A DNA stretch of 64,000 bases, taken from positions 620,001 to 684,000 of the forward strand of contig NZ_JAFBCY010000002.1 in the NCBI RefSeq assembly GCF_016907975.1. Reading direction: 5' to 3'. This stretch comes from Methylopila capsulata (GTDB lineage Bacteria; Pseudomonadota; Alphaproteobacteria; Rhizobiales; Methylopilaceae). The notes under the pieces are model-generated. The model saw nothing but the letters and a program-made list of their open reading frames with translations. It had not been told where the DNA came from and ran no database searches. The position numbers and the translations under genes were made by a program. This document shows, piece by piece, positions 44,737 to 54,003 of the stretch (position 1 is its first letter; each line of letters begins with the position of its first letter).

Positions 44737-47381
44737 GGCTTCGGAATGATCGCGACGTCCGCGAACCGGTCGGGAATGGCGACGCCTTCGCCGTAGCCGG
44801 TGGCGAAGATGAACGGCATGCCGAGCTGCTTGAGGTGATCGGCCAGCTCGAAGCTGGTCTCGCCGAACAGGTTTACGTCGAGGATCGCCGCGTCGAAGGC
44901 CATCAGCGACAGGGATCGCCGTGCGTCGAGCACGCTCGCCGCGACCTCGACCGTCGCGCCCGCGCCCTCCAGCGTGGTCTGCGCGTCGAGCGCGATCATC
45001 ATGCTGTCTTCCACCAGAAGAAGCCGCTTGCCGCGCAGGTTCGTGACGACCCGCGCAGGCGGCGGCGCCTCCTCCCGCCAGCCGATCTCGGTGGCGTGGC
45101 CCGGCGGCAGCCGGAAGGTGGCCTGCAGACCCTCAGGGTGAAGAGCAAGATGCGCCTCGCCCTTCAGCTCGAACGGGATCGTCTGCTCGATCACCGTGGA
45201 GCCGAAGCCGCGGCGGGTGGGCTTCTCGACCCGCGGCCCGTCCCGTTCCGTCCAGCTCAGCTCGAGCGCGCCGGAGGGCAGCGTCGACCACGCGATGGCG
45301 ATGCGGCCCGCCGGCACGCTCAGCGCGCCGTATTTGGCGGCGTTGGTCATCAGCTCGTGCACCACGAGCGCGAGCGCCTGGTAGGCGCGGGCCTCGAGCT
45401 TCATCTCGGGGCCGCTCAGGATCACCCGCTCGCGCACGTTCGAGGTCCAGGCCAGCGCCTCGGCTTCCAGCAGCTGCCGCAGCGGCGCGGAGCGCCAGCC
45501 GGACAGGATGAGCTGGTCGTGCGCGTAGCCGAGCGCGCGCACGCGGCGCTCGATGTCCATCGTGAAGCTCTCGACCGAGGTCGCGCTCGACCGGCTCTGG
45601 CGCACGAGCGAGCTGATCACCGCCAGGATGTTCTTCACGCGGTGGTTCAGCTCGGCGATCAGGAACGCCTGCTTCTCCTGCGCCGCCACCCGCTCGCGGT
45701 GGATCATGTCGGCGCGCCGCAGGATCACCTCCAGCAGCGAGATCCGGAGAGCGTCCGCGATCTGCCGCTCGCCCGTCAGCCACGGCGCGGAGTGGCCGCG
45801 CACCAGTTCGCTCCAGGCCTCGAAGCTCTTGCGCGGGCTGATGCGGCCGCCCGCGGCGTTGGGTTCGACCGGCTTGTTGGGATTTCCGCCCCAGGTCACG
45901 GTGCGGACGAGTTCACGCCGGAACAGCAGCACGAAATCGGCCGGCAGCCGGGAGAACGGAATCGCCAGCACGCCGGCGACCGTCTCGGCGTGCTTGTGGG
46001 CGTTCGGCAGGAAGCCGGCCAGATGGTCGGTCACGAAGGCCGAAGCGTCGCCCCGGGCGGCGAGAAAGCGGATGATCTCGATCAGGCTCTCTTCCGGCGG
46101 CACGTCGCCGACCGTCTGGAGCTTGCCGTCGGACCACACCGCGAGGCCGTCGCAGGGGATCATGGCGCGCAGCTGGTCGCTGAACTTCGCCAGGTTGTCG
46201 AAGATCGTGTCTTCCGGCGCCATGGTCGCGAGCAGTTTGTCGAGCTGGTCGCGCGAGCGCGCCATGTAACGGAGGGTCTCCTCCTGCTCGCGGGCCTCGA
46301 GCTGGATCGACAGCACCTGGCCGAACAGCTCGATCGCGGCGCAGACCGACCCGCTCAGCCGCCGCGGCGCGTCATGGTGGCAGGCGATGAGGCCCCAGAG
46401 CTCGTCCCCGCGCATGATCGACACCGTCAGGGTGCCGAGCGTCCCCATGTTGCGCAGATACTCGATGTGGACCGGCGAGACGCTGCGCAACGTCGCGAGC
46501 CCCAGGTCCACGGGCCGGCCGTCCGACCGCAGCGCAGGCACGAGCGGCGTCGGGACATAGTCGATGTCGGGAATGAGCCGCAGGAACTGCCGCTTGTAGA
46601 GCGCGCGCGCCTGGGCGGGGATGTCGGACTCGGGGTAGCGCAGGCCGAGATAGGGCGAGAGATCGCCGCGCAGCGCCTCGGCCGCGACCTCGCCGGAACC
46701 GTCCTCCAAAAACTTGTAGACCATCACCCGATCGTAGCCCGTCACGCTCCGCACCTGCTGGGCGGCGAGGGCGAGGAAGCGGGGGATGTTCGGCGACCGC
46801 TTCAGGCTGCCGATCATGGCGCGCACGAGCGTGCTCGGGTCGACGGAGGCGGTGTCGGCGACGTCGCTGGACGAGATCTCGATGAAGGCGAGAGCGTCGT
46901 GCGCGTGGACGGCGACGTCGCAGCGGCCGAGGCCCGGCACGCCGGTCTCGCGCGCCGGCAGCCGCTCGGGCGTGCCGGAGATCATCGCGACCTGAAGCGC
47001 GTTGCGGGCGTCGTGGATCAACCGCTCGGAGAGGACGGCGGCCAGAGGCAGGCCGATCAGTTCCTCCGTCCCGCTCCGCCCCAGCGCGGCCGGCGCGTTC
47101 GCCGAGACATGGCTGACGATCCATGCCGGAAGCGCGCAGGCGATCAAAATCCCATGCGGCTGAATCGATCCCGGAATATGGATCGGCTCGCGGGCGCAGG
47201 TCGAAAGGTCGACGGAACTGGGGTCGACGGCGTTCAGGATCGCCGCCTGCGAAGCAAGAGAGCCACGCGTTGCTCTTTCCGGGCGCTCGACGCGCCTTCT
47301 GATTGCGGGACGTCGCGGAGACGCGAACGGTCGTCGGTCGCCGCCGGTGTTAGGACGACAATCTGCCACCGTGAGCGCCAA
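44694..47381 (-). CDS. Bacteriophytochrome HWE histidine kinase with fused receiver
   Basis: This light-sensing kinase of up to 895 residues has these domains in order: PAS with the biliverdin-binding Cys (STCAREPIHIPGSIQPHG, Cys62), GAF with YPESDIPAQ, and PHY with the PRKSFE tongue. An HWE kinase follows (AELNHRVKNILAVISSL, HELMTNAAKYGAL, LSWTERDGP), then a C-terminal receiver (LVEDSM, ILDVNL, IPKPY) with its acceptor Asp and Lys. Red/far-red light should alter autophosphorylation and transfer to the fused receiver. The start is uncertain: only TTG 47381 or GTG 47369 exist in frame, about 40 codons earlier than family alignments suggest. Confidence 0.9.
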   Translation of the reverse strand: MALTVADCRPNTGGDRRPFASPRRPAIRRRVERPERATRGSLASQAAILNAVDPSSVDLSTCAREPIHIPGSIQPHGILIACALPAWIVSHVSANAPAALGRSGTEELIGLPLAAVLSERLIHDARNALQVAMISGTPERLPARETGVPGLGRCDVAVHAHDALAFIEISSSDVADTASVDPSTLVRAMIGSLKRSPNIPRFLALAAQQVRSVTGYDRVMVYKFLEDGSGEVAAEALRGDLSPYLGLRYPESDIPAQARALYKRQFLRLIPDIDYVPTPLVPALRSDGRPVDLGLATLRSVSPVHIEYLRNMGTLGTLTVSIMRGDELWGLIACHHDAPRRLSGSVCAAIELFGQVLSIQLEAREQEETLRYMARSRDQLDKLLATMAPEDTIFDNLAKFSDQLRAMIPCDGLAVWSDGKLQTVGDVPPEESLIEIIRFLAARGDASAFVTDHLAGFLPNAHKHAETVAGVLAIPFSRLPADFVLLFRRELVRTVTWGGNPNKPVEPNAAGGRISPRKSFEAWSELVRGHSAPWLTGERQIADALRISLLEVILRRADMIHRERVAAQEKQAFLIAELNHRVKNILAVISSLVRQSRSSATSVESFTMDIERRVRALGYAHDQLILSGWRSAPLRQLLEAEALAWTSNVRERVILSGPEMKLEARAYQALALVVHELMTNAAKYGALSVPAGRIAIAWSTLPSGALELSWTERDGPRVEKPTRRGFGSTVIEQTIPFELKGEAHLALHPEGLQATFRLPPGHATEIGWREEAPPPARVVTNLRGKRLLLVEDSMMIALDAQTTLEGAGATVEVAASVLDARRSLSLMAFDAAILDVNLFGETSFELADHLKQLGMPFIFATGYGEGVAIPDRFADVAIIPKPYEERSLRETLPVA

Positions 47382-47387
47382 GGCCCT

Positions 47388-47401
47388 ATGTCAATTGACA
47401 T
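47388..47401. promoter_or_regulatory. 14-bp perfect palindrome upstream of the bacteriophytochrome gene
   Basis: ATGTCAATTGACAT lies in the 94-bp gap between the bacteriophytochrome and ferredoxin-reductase-like genes. It includes a TTGACA that could serve as a -35 box on either strand. A perfect palindrome of this length suggests a dimeric regulator site. Confidence 0.45.
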
Positions 47402-47475
47402 CGAAAGTTCGGAACCGCCTTCCCTGCCCCAACCCGATTTCTTTCAGGTCCCGAGGTAGTCCGCAACCGCGGAGA

Positions 47476-48225
47476 TCACCCGCCGTAGCGCTCCGTCCGA
47501 ATGGACGCCGACGCCGCGCCTCCCGCGAGCGCCGCCTCGGCGGCCGCGTTCACGAAGGGGTTCGAGCCGCAGACGAACACATGCCTGGCGGGTCCCGGCC
47601 ATCCCTCGGTCGCCGCGCGCACGGATTGGGCGTCCACCCGCCCCGCGCGGTCGAACGGCCCCTGAGGAGTCTGGCGCGACAGAAGGAAGATGATCCCAAG
47701 CGAGGCGTCGGCGGCGGCCAGCGCGAGCAGCTCCTCGCGGTAGGGCGCGTCGGCCGCCGTGCGGGCGCCGAGCAGCAGGGCCGTCGGCGTCCGGTCGCGG
47801 CGCGCCGCGCGGTGGCGAACCATGGACATGAGCGGCGCGACGCCGGAGCCCGCGCCGATCAGCAGCAGCGGCCCGCCGTCCTCGACCGACCAGACGAAAT
47901 GCCCCCCGATCGGCCCGCGCAGATCGATCGCGTCGCCGACCTCCGCCACCTCGTGGAAGAACGGCGAGACCTCGCCGTCCTCGAGCTTCTCGATCGCGAG
48001 CTCGAGGCGGTCCGGCGTCTCGGGCGCGGAGGCGATGGAATAGCTTCGCCGGGCCTGGTAGCCGTCGGGCGCGGTGAGACGCAGATCGACGTGCTGGCCC
48101 GCGCGGAACCGCAGCGGCGGATCGAGGCCCAGCACGATGCGCTTCACCCGCGGCGTCAGCGGCGCGGCCTCGACGATGGCGGCGGAGCGCCAGCCGGAAA
48201 CCTTCGCCGCGTCGGGAAGGCTCAC
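47476..48225 (-). CDS. FAD/NAD(P)-binding ferredoxin-reductase-type protein
   Basis: This 249-residue flavin reductase starts at GTG 48225, overlapping the end of the molybdoenzyme gene (GTGA). It has the FAD motif RRSYSIASAP (R-x-Y-S), the isoalloxazine/phosphate segment GPIGGHF and the NAD site LIGAGSGVAPLMSM. It ends with FVCGSNPFV, the conserved C-G motif. It is probably the electron-transfer partner of the sulfite-oxidase-like protein upstream. It lacks a 2Fe-2S domain. Confidence 0.85.
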   Translation of the reverse strand: MSLPDAAKVSGWRSAAIVEAAPLTPRVKRIVLGLDPPLRFRAGQHVDLRLTAPDGYQARRSYSIASAPETPDRLELAIEKLEDGEVSPFFHEVAEVGDAIDLRGPIGGHFVWSVEDGGPLLLIGAGSGVAPLMSMVRHRAARRDRTPTALLLGARTAADAPYREELLALAAADASLGIIFLLSRQTPQGPFDRAGRVDAQSVRAATEGWPGPARHVFVCGSNPFVNAAAEAALAGGAASASIRTERYGG

Positions 48226-48830
48226 GCGTCGTCGTCGTAGCGCTGTTCGCGCCACGGGTCGCCGTACATGTGGTAGCCGCGAAGCTCCCAGAAGCCGGCC
48301 TCGTCGCGCTCGGTGAACTGGAGCCCGCTCAACCACTTGGCCGACTTCCAGAAATAGAGGTGCGGCACCAGCAGCCGCGCCGGGCCGCCGTGGTCCGGCT
48401 CCAGCGGCGCGCCGTCGTAGGCGGTCGCGATCATCGCCTTGCCGCCGACGAGGTCGGCGGTCGGCACGTTGGTGGTGTAGTCGTCGAAGCCGTGGGCGAG
48501 GGTGAAGCCGGTCGGCGGGGCGAGGCCCGCGGCCGCGAGGACGTCGTCGACCAGCACGCCCTCCCAGGCGGTGTCGAGTTTCGACCAGGTCGTGACGCAG
48601 TGGATGTCGCGGACATACGACGTCCGGGGCAGCGCGGAGAACTCCTCCCAGCTCCACCGTGCGACCGGGCGCGGACCGACCTTCAGCGTGAAGGACCAGT
48701 CCGCCAGCGCGATCTTCGGCGTGGGCCCGGCCGAGAGCACGGGGAAGTCCGTGGTCAGCGCCTGCCCCGGCGGGGTGCGCGCCGCGTGGTCGTCCGGCGT
48801 TCTCCGCCCCGTGAAGCCGCGCGTCGCCAT
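48222..48830 (-). CDS. Sulfite-oxidase-like molybdopterin oxidoreductase (YuiH type)
   Basis: This 202-residue protein has the core of the sulfite-oxidase Mo domain: RDIHCVTTWSKLD with the molybdenum-ligating Cys78, then LAHGFDDYTTNVP, PHLYFWKSAKW and GYHMYGDPWREQRY. I chose the start at ATG 48830 (GGGAGCGG site). No signal peptide is visible, so it is probably cytoplasmic. It is paired by a 4-bp overlap with a flavin reductase gene. The substrate is unknown; the relatives are annotated only as sulfite oxidase-like. Confidence 0.83.
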   Translation of the reverse strand: MATRGFTGRRTPDDHAARTPPGQALTTDFPVLSAGPTPKIALADWSFTLKVGPRPVARWSWEEFSALPRTSYVRDIHCVTTWSKLDTAWEGVLVDDVLAAAGLAPPTGFTLAHGFDDYTTNVPTADLVGGKAMIATAYDGAPLEPDHGGPARLLVPHLYFWKSAKWLSGLQFTERDEAGFWELRGYHMYGDPWREQRYDDDA

Positions 48831-48866
48831 GAGGTCCGCTCCCGCTGTTGCGGCCTCATTCTGGGC

Positions 48867-48886
48867 TGCGCGCCCCGCGGCGCGCA
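48867..48886 (-). terminator. Hairpin after mxaX
   Basis: TGCGCGC, six bases, GCGCGCA forms a perfect 7-bp stem between the end of mxaX and the molybdoenzyme gene. It is a candidate end of the mxaZYX transcript. There is no T-run. Confidence 0.35.
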
Positions 48887-48899
48887 AGACGGGAGCGCC

Positions 48900-49538
48900 T
48901 CAGCGCGCCTCGAACCCGGCCCCGCTCAGCACCGCCTTGCGGACGAGGTCCTGCAGGGTGGTGACCTTGAGCTTCTCCTTGAGGCTGGAGCAGGTGTTGG
49001 CGACCGTCTTGTAGCTGACGCCGAGCGCGTCCGCGATCTGGGCGTAGGACTTGCCCTCCCCGAGCAACGCCAGCGTCTGCAGCTCGCGCGCCGTGAGGTC
49101 GCTGCGCTCCGCGCGCGCGCGCGATCCCAGAAGTGCGACCTGCACCGCCATGTCGTGGGCGATGTAGGGCTGGCCGCGCCGGACCTTCTCGATCGCCTCG
49201 AGGAAGGTCCGCGGGCCGGTGTCCTTGGCGAGGAAGCCGGTCGCGCCGGCCTTCAGCGCACGGCTCGCGATCACGGGATCGCCGTGCATGGAGAACACCA
49301 GGATCGGCGTGTGGTCGTCGTGGACCCTGAGCCGCTTGATCAGCGACAGGCCGGCGAGGCCGGCGCCGCGGATGGCGAGGTCAAGGATGATAAGTTCGGG
49401 CTTGGCACGGCGGTAGAGCTGGAAGCCGGCGAGCGCGGTCCCGGCTTCCAGCACCTCCCCGAACCCCGCGTCGAGCAGCACGCGCCGGCAGCCCTCCAGC
49501 ACGATCGGATGATCGTCGATGACAAGGGCGGAACTCAT
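48900..49538 (-). CDS. mxaX: MxaX response regulator (NarL/FixJ family)
   Basis: This 212-residue protein has a receiver (residues 1-120: LVIDDHP, acceptor Asp in IILDLAI, Lys in FLAKDTG) and a LuxR-type helix-turn-helix (DLTARELQTLALL, KSYAQIADALGVSYKTVANT). I chose the start at ATG 49538, which overlaps the kinase stop (ATGA) and has AAGGA upstream; an ATG 9 bp earlier is possible. In Paracoccus MxaX/MoxX activates the mxaF operon. The mxaX-Y-Z order, divergent from mxaF, is the same here. Confidence 0.85.
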   Translation of the reverse strand: MSSALVIDDHPIVLEGCRRVLLDAGFGEVLEAGTALAGFQLYRRAKPELIILDLAIRGAGLAGLSLIKRLRVHDDHTPILVFSMHGDPVIASRALKAGATGFLAKDTGPRTFLEAIEKVRRGQPYIAHDMAVQVALLGSRARAERSDLTARELQTLALLGEGKSYAQIADALGVSYKTVANTCSSLKEKLKVTTLQDLVRKAVLSGAGFEAR

Positions 49539-50983
49539 GACGGGCATCCTTGAGGGCGGGGGGAAGCGGCGGGAACGAGCGGCAGAGCGACCTCGAGCGC
49601 CGCGCCGCCGAACCGGGAGTGCAGGCGGAAGCGTCCGCCGAGCGCCTGGACGCGCTCGCCGAGCCCGACCAGGCCGAAGCCTTCGCGTGCGCCGTCCGCG
49701 ACGCCGGCGCCGTCGTCGCGGACGGCGATCAGCACCGCGGGCTCGCCCTCGGCGTCCGGTCCCTCGCTCAGCCGCACGTCGACGCGCGAACAGGCGGCGT
49801 GACGCAGCGCGTTGGTCACGCCCTCCTGTACGCAGCGGTAAACCGTGAGGTCGACCACCTCGCCGTAGCCGGCCTTCAGACCCTCGGCGTCGAGCGCGAA
49901 GGCGCGATCGGGATGCAGCCGCTCAAAATCGGCGATCAGCCCGCGGACCACGTCGGCGAGCGGGGCCTCGCCGAGGGCGATCGGGCGCAGGCTGCGCAGC
50001 AGCCGCACGTTCGCGCCCGAGAGCCGCTCGGACAGCTCGATCACGGTCGCGATCCGCTCGCCCGCCTCCGGGCCGAGCGCGCCCGCCGCCACCCCCGGCG
50101 CGACCGCGCGCTCGAGCGAGGCGAGGTTGGCGCGCAGGCCGAACAGGCACGGGCCGAGCTCGTCGTGCAGCTCCTTGGCGATCCGCCGGCGCTCGTCGTC
50201 CTGCAGCGTGATCATGCGCCAGGACAGCCGCGCGTTGGTGGCGCGCTCGGCGCCCAGCGCCTCCGCCAGCCGGTTGAAGCGTTCGGTGAGGGCCGCGAGC
50301 TCCCGGCTCGCCGGCGTCGGCAGCGGACGGTCGAGCCTGCGCCGCTCGAGATCCGACAGCCCCTGCGCCAGCGCGCCGAGCGGCGCGAGCACGCGGCCGA
50401 GGGCGGCGGCGAACACCGCGAGGCCGAGCGCGTTCAGCGTGACGAACAGCGCGGCGAGCGACAGCAGGTCCTCCCAGACCTCGGCGATCTCGTCCGCAGC
50501 CTCGCCGTGAATGACGACCTCGCCCTCGCGCTCGCCGTCGATCAGCACGGGCACGACGCGCCGCTCCGGCGGCGGGGCGATCAGCGCCGCGAACCACGCC
50601 GGCGGCTCCTCGCCCTCGCCATGGGCGCTCTGGGCCGGACGGGTCGCGACCTCGCGGCCGGCGCCGTCGTAGACCACGATACGGACGTGCCGGACGCCCG
50701 GCAGGGCGACCTGGACGTCCGCGATCGACCGCAGCCGGCCGAGGTCGCGTTGCAGCCGGATCAGCGTCTCCCGCACGAAGGGCTCGGCGATCTCGAGCGA
50801 GGCCGCGATCTCCACCCGCGTCGCCTCGCGCGCGTTGATCACGGTGACGACGCCCGCGGCGAGGCAGCAGGCGACGTCGATCGCCGCGACGACGCCGAGG
50901 ATCCGGAGACGGAGCGAGCGCGCGGCCGGCGCCGGGCGCGCGAAGGCGGCGAGGCGGGCGAAACGGACGGTCTGCTCGCTCAC
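49535..50983 (-). CDS. mxaY: MxaY sensor histidine kinase (HisKA_3 type)
   Basis: This 482-residue membrane kinase has one transmembrane segment near residue 30, a periplasmic domain (about 55-165) and a second segment near 175. A HAMP-like linker follows, then the phosphoacceptor helix LQDDERRRIAKELHDELGP (His near 270) and an ATPase domain (VQEGVTNALRHA, VRDDGAGV, GFGLVGLGERV). It starts at GTG 50983, overlapping mxaZ by GTGA. It is the cognate partner of MxaX and likely senses a cue of methanol metabolism. Confidence 0.85.
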   Translation of the reverse strand: MSEQTVRFARLAAFARPAPAARSLRLRILGVVAAIDVACCLAAGVVTVINAREATRVEIAASLEIAEPFVRETLIRLQRDLGRLRSIADVQVALPGVRHVRIVVYDGAGREVATRPAQSAHGEGEEPPAWFAALIAPPPERRVVPVLIDGEREGEVVIHGEAADEIAEVWEDLLSLAALFVTLNALGLAVFAAALGRVLAPLGALAQGLSDLERRRLDRPLPTPASRELAALTERFNRLAEALGAERATNARLSWRMITLQDDERRRIAKELHDELGPCLFGLRANLASLERAVAPGVAAGALGPEAGERIATVIELSERLSGANVRLLRSLRPIALGEAPLADVVRGLIADFERLHPDRAFALDAEGLKAGYGEVVDLTVYRCVQEGVTNALRHAACSRVDVRLSEGPDAEGEPAVLIAVRDDGAGVADGAREGFGLVGLGERVQALGGRFRLHSRFGGAALEVALPLVPAASPRPQGCPS

Positions 50984-51528
50984 GGCGCGCCGTCGCCCTC
51001 CTGCGCCGTCGGCAGCGGCTGGCGGCGCAGCGCCGCGACCGCCTGCTCGCGGCTCGCGCCGCCGAGGCGGGAGGTCACGTAGTGCTGGCAGGTCTCGCCG
51101 AAGCCCGCGCGCTCCTGCTCGGCCCCTTCCGCCACCGTCACCAGATCTTCGATGACGGCGCGCGGCGAGATCGTCACGCCGCGCTCGCCGAGCATCTCCT
51201 GGACCTGCACGGCGCGGTTCGCGATCATCCGGGGCGCCTCGGTGAAGCGGTGGTCGGCCTCCGCGATCAGCCCCCCGATGACGGCGACCTCCGGCGCGTC
51301 CGGCGCCACGTCGCGCTTGGCCTCCCGGCTCGCGAGCCAGCGCGCCGGGGACACCTTGTCCTTCACCTCGATCCAGCGCCGCTCGTGCAGCGGCTGCTCG
51401 CGCGTCAGCGCCGCCACCACGTCGCGCGGGGGCGCCTCGGGCGCAGGCTCGTCGCAGGCGGTGAGGCAGATGATCGCACCGCTCGACACGACGAGAGCTA
51501 TTCTCTTAATAAGTGAATATTGAGACAT
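50980..51528 (-). CDS. mxaZ: MxaZ-position lipoprotein
   Basis: This 182-residue protein has a lipoprotein signal (VVSSGAIICLTACDE; lipobox LTAC, Cys near residue 25). The rest is charged, helical and has no recognised domain. Its place as first gene of mxaZYX, divergent from mxaF, matches the mxaZYX-F order of Paracoccus; the symbol rests mainly on position. It may act as a periplasmic or outer-membrane accessory for MxaY signalling. Confidence 0.65.
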   Translation of the reverse strand: MSQYSLIKRIALVVSSGAIICLTACDEPAPEAPPRDVVAALTREQPLHERRWIEVKDKVSPARWLASREAKRDVAPDAPEVAVIGGLIAEADHRFTEAPRMIANRAVQVQEMLGERGVTISPRAVIEDLVTVAEGAEQERAGFGETCQHYVTSRLGGASREQAVAALRRQPLPTAQEGDGAP

Positions 51529-51949
51529 GTTACGTTTTACTGCCGTTTCGCCCGGAAAATGCGGCTAAACGTTGGTCTAATGCACGGTTAGCAGCGTCGC
51601 CACCCCGACGAAAGCCGCGCGGTCGTCGCACCACGCCGAACGCCCCGCTTCCCTTAGAGAACTAAGGTTCCCTGAGTTTTGAAGGCTTTCCAACCGCGGG
51701 ACGCGCCTTGCCGCGTCGCGGCAGGCGTGTAGGCAAAACTTCCCGTCTGATTTTTCCATATTCGCCAAAGACAGTCGTCGCGTCTTCGGAAAGAGTTGCG
51801 CCGCTGCAGAACGCAAGAAGCGCTCCAGGCGCCAAGTAAACGGCGGCGAACTCTAGGGATCGTTGGCCTTATGCGCGTCGCAGCGCGCCGCGGAGACGCC
51901 CGGATCAGGGCGGCCCGCACCTCAGAACGGGAAACGCAAGGGGTTTCAC
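51529..51949. promoter_or_regulatory. Divergent mxaZ/mxaF control region (421 bp)
   Basis: This is the longest gap in the window. It holds a perfect inverted repeat CCTTAG-AGAA-CTAAGG at 51652-51667, a candidate MxaX site. At 51767-51773 there is AAAGACA, like the -35-type element reported for methylotroph mxaF promoters. An AT-rich stretch lies at about 51731-51765. The -10 is not clear. The mxaF ribosome site AAGGGG is at 51938-51943, so a 100-150 nt leader is possible. No small gene is evident. Confidence 0.55.
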
Positions 51950-53842
51950 ATGATCAACCTTCGAACGTCCGTGTCGGCGTTCACGCTCGCGGCGACCGCC
52001 GCGGTCGGACTGGCTGCGACGACGCTTCCTGCGTTCGCCAACGACAAGCTCGTCGAGCTGTCGAAGAGCGATGCGAACTGGCCCATGACGGGCAAGAACT
52101 ACAGCGCGCAGAACTACTCGCCCGCCAAGCAGATCACGACCGAGAACGTCAAGCAGCTGAAGCCGGCGTGGGCGTTCTCCACCGGCGTGCTGCACGGCCA
52201 TGAGGGCACGCCGCTCGTCATCGGCGACAAGATGTTCGTGCACACGCCGTTCCCGAACACCACCTTCGCGCTCGACCTCAACGAGCCGGGCAAGATCGAC
52301 TGGATGCACAAGCCCAAGCAGGCCCCGACGGCCCGCGCGGTGGCGTGTTGCGACGTCGTGAACCGCGGCCTCGCCTACTGGCCCGGCGACGACAAGACGC
52401 CTTCGCTGATCCTCAAGACCCAGCTCGACGGCCACATCGTGGCGCTGAACGCCGAGACGGGCGCCGAGGTCTGGAAGATGGAGAACTCCGACATCAAGGT
52501 CGGCTCCACCCTCACGATCGCGCCTTACGTGGTGAAGGACGTCGTCCTGGTCGGCTCCTCGGGCGCCGAGCTCGGCGTGCGCGGCTACGTCACCGCCTAC
52601 GACGTGAAGACCGGCGCTCAGAAGTGGCGCGCCTACGCCACCGGTCCGGACGAGGACATCAAGCTCGCCAAGGACTTCAACAGCAAGAACCCGCACTACG
52701 GCCAGTTCGGCCTCGGCACGAACAAGACCTGGGAAGGCGACGCCTGGAAGATCGGCGGCGGCACCAACTGGGGCTGGTACGCGTTCGACCCGGACACCAA
52801 CCTGTTCTACTACGGCTCGGGCAACCCGGCGCCGTGGAACGAGACCATGCGTCCGGGCGACAACAAGTGGACGATGACCATCTGGGGTCGTGACATCGAC
52901 ACCGGCGAGGCCAAGTTCGGCTACCAGAAGACGCCGCACGACGAGTGGGACTACGCCGGCGTCAACGTGATGATGCTGTCGGAGCAGAAGGACAAGACGG
53001 GCAAGCTGCGCAAGCTGCTGACCCATCCGGACCGCAACGGCATCGTCTACACGCTTGACCGCGAAGACGGCACGCTCATCTCGGCCGACAAGCTCGACGA
53101 CACGGTCAACTGGGTGAAGCAGGTCGATCTGAAGACCGGCATCCCGGTCCGCGATCCCGAGTTCGCGACCCGGATGGACCACAAGGCGACCGAGATCTGC
53201 CCGTCGGCCATGGGCTACCACAACCAGGGCCACGACTCGTACGATCCCGAGAAGCAGCTGTTCTTCATGGGCATCAACCACATCTGCATGGACTGGGAGC
53301 CCTTCATGCTCCCGTACCGCGCCGGTCAGTTCTTCGTCGGCGCGACCCTGTGGATGTACCCCGGCCCGAAGGGCGATCGTCAGGGCTTCGAAGGCCTCGG
53401 CCAGATCAAGGCGTACAACGCCATCTCCGGCAAGTACGCCTGGGAGAAGATGGAGCGCTTCGCGGTTTGGGGCGGCACGCTCGCGACCGCCGGCGACCTG
53501 GTGTTCTACGGAACGCTCGACGGCTTCATCAAGGCCCGCAACTCGAAGACCGGCGACCTGCTCTGGAAGTACCGCCTGCCTTCCGGCGTGATCGGTCACC
53601 CGATGACCTACACGCATGACGGCAACCAGTACGTCGCCATCTACTACGGCGTCGGCGGCTGGGCGGGCGTCGGCCTGGTGTTCGACCTGACCGATCCGAC
53701 CGCTGGTCTGGGCGCTGTGGGCGCGTTCAAGAACCTGCAGAAGTACACCCAGATGGGCGGCGGCGTGCAGGTCTTCTCGCTCAACGGCAAGAACCCCTAC
53801 GACGACGTCAACGTCGGCGAGTGGGTCGGCAAGGGCGGCTGA
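51950..53842 (+). CDS. mxaF: Methanol dehydrogenase large (alpha) subunit, calcium/PQQ type
   Basis: This 630-residue periplasmic quinoprotein oxidises methanol to formaldehyde. The signal peptide ends at residue 30 (TLPAFA). Cys133-Cys134 (mature 103-104) form the vicinal disulfide in AVACCDVV. The catalytic Asp is in DEWDYAGVN (about 334), followed two residues later by Ala, as in calcium MxaF; lanthanide XoxF enzymes have Asp there. The beta-propeller repeats end in [15 protein letters not shown]. It heads the mxaFJGI block behind AAGGGG. The longer upstream frame is not coding. Confidence 0.98.
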   Translation: MINLRTSVSAFTLAATAAVGLAATTLPAFANDKLVELSKSDANWPMTGKNYSAQNYSPAKQITTENVKQLKPAWAFSTGVLHGHEGTPLVIGDKMFVHTPFPNTTFALDLNEPGKIDWMHKPKQAPTARAVACCDVVNRGLAYWPGDDKTPSLILKTQLDGHIVALNAETGAEVWKMENSDIKVGSTLTIAPYVVKDVVLVGSSGAELGVRGYVTAYDVKTGAQKWRAYATGPDEDIKLAKDFNSKNPHYGQFGLGTNKTWEGDAWKIGGGTNWGWYAFDPDTNLFYYGSGNPAPWNETMRPGDNKWTMTIWGRDIDTGEAKFGYQKTPHDEWDYAGVNVMMLSEQKDKTGKLRKLLTHPDRNGIVYTLDREDGTLISADKLDDTVNWVKQVDLKTGIPVRDPEFATRMDHKATEICPSAMGYHNQGHDSYDPEKQLFFMGINHICMDWEPFMLPYRAGQFFVGATLWMYPGPKGDRQGFEGLGQIKAYNAISGKYAWEKMERFAVWGGTLATAGDLVFYGTLDGFIKARNSKTGDLLWKYRLPSGVIGHPMTYTHDGNQYVAIYYGVGGWAGVGLVFDLTDPTAGLGAVGAFKNLQKYTQMGGGVQVFSLNGKNPYDDVNVGEWVGKGG

Positions 53843-53870
53843 TCCAGCCCTCGCCTGAACGACCTAAGGC

Positions 53871-53898
53871 TCCGCCGGCGGGATGTCCCGCCGGCGGA
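53871..53898 (+). terminator. Strong hairpin between mxaF and mxaJ
   Basis: TCCGCCGGCGGGA, TG, TCCCGCCGGCGGA is a perfect 13-bp stem 28 bp after the mxaF stop, with no T-run. It is better read as a 3' mRNA stabiliser or partial attenuator that lets mxaF be made in excess of downstream proteins. Confidence 0.6.
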
Positions 53899-54003
53899 CG
53901 CCACCCGAAAGACCCCTACACCGCACGATCGACGGCTTGAAGAGGACGCCCCGGCCCGCACGGCCGGAGGACAACACCGTCCCGGCCGCTGGGAGAGACG
54001 ATC

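Noticed and set aside
44835-47459. 874-codon plus-strand open frame opposite the bacteriophytochrome
   Set aside because: The composition mirrors codon bias of the opposite strand and no motif is visible. The sense protein has full phytochrome and HWE motifs.
51950-53842. Lanthanide-dependent XoxF
   Set aside because: Ala occupies the position two after the catalytic Asp (DYA), and mxaG/mxaI/mxaRSACKLD follow. Both indicate calcium-type MxaF.
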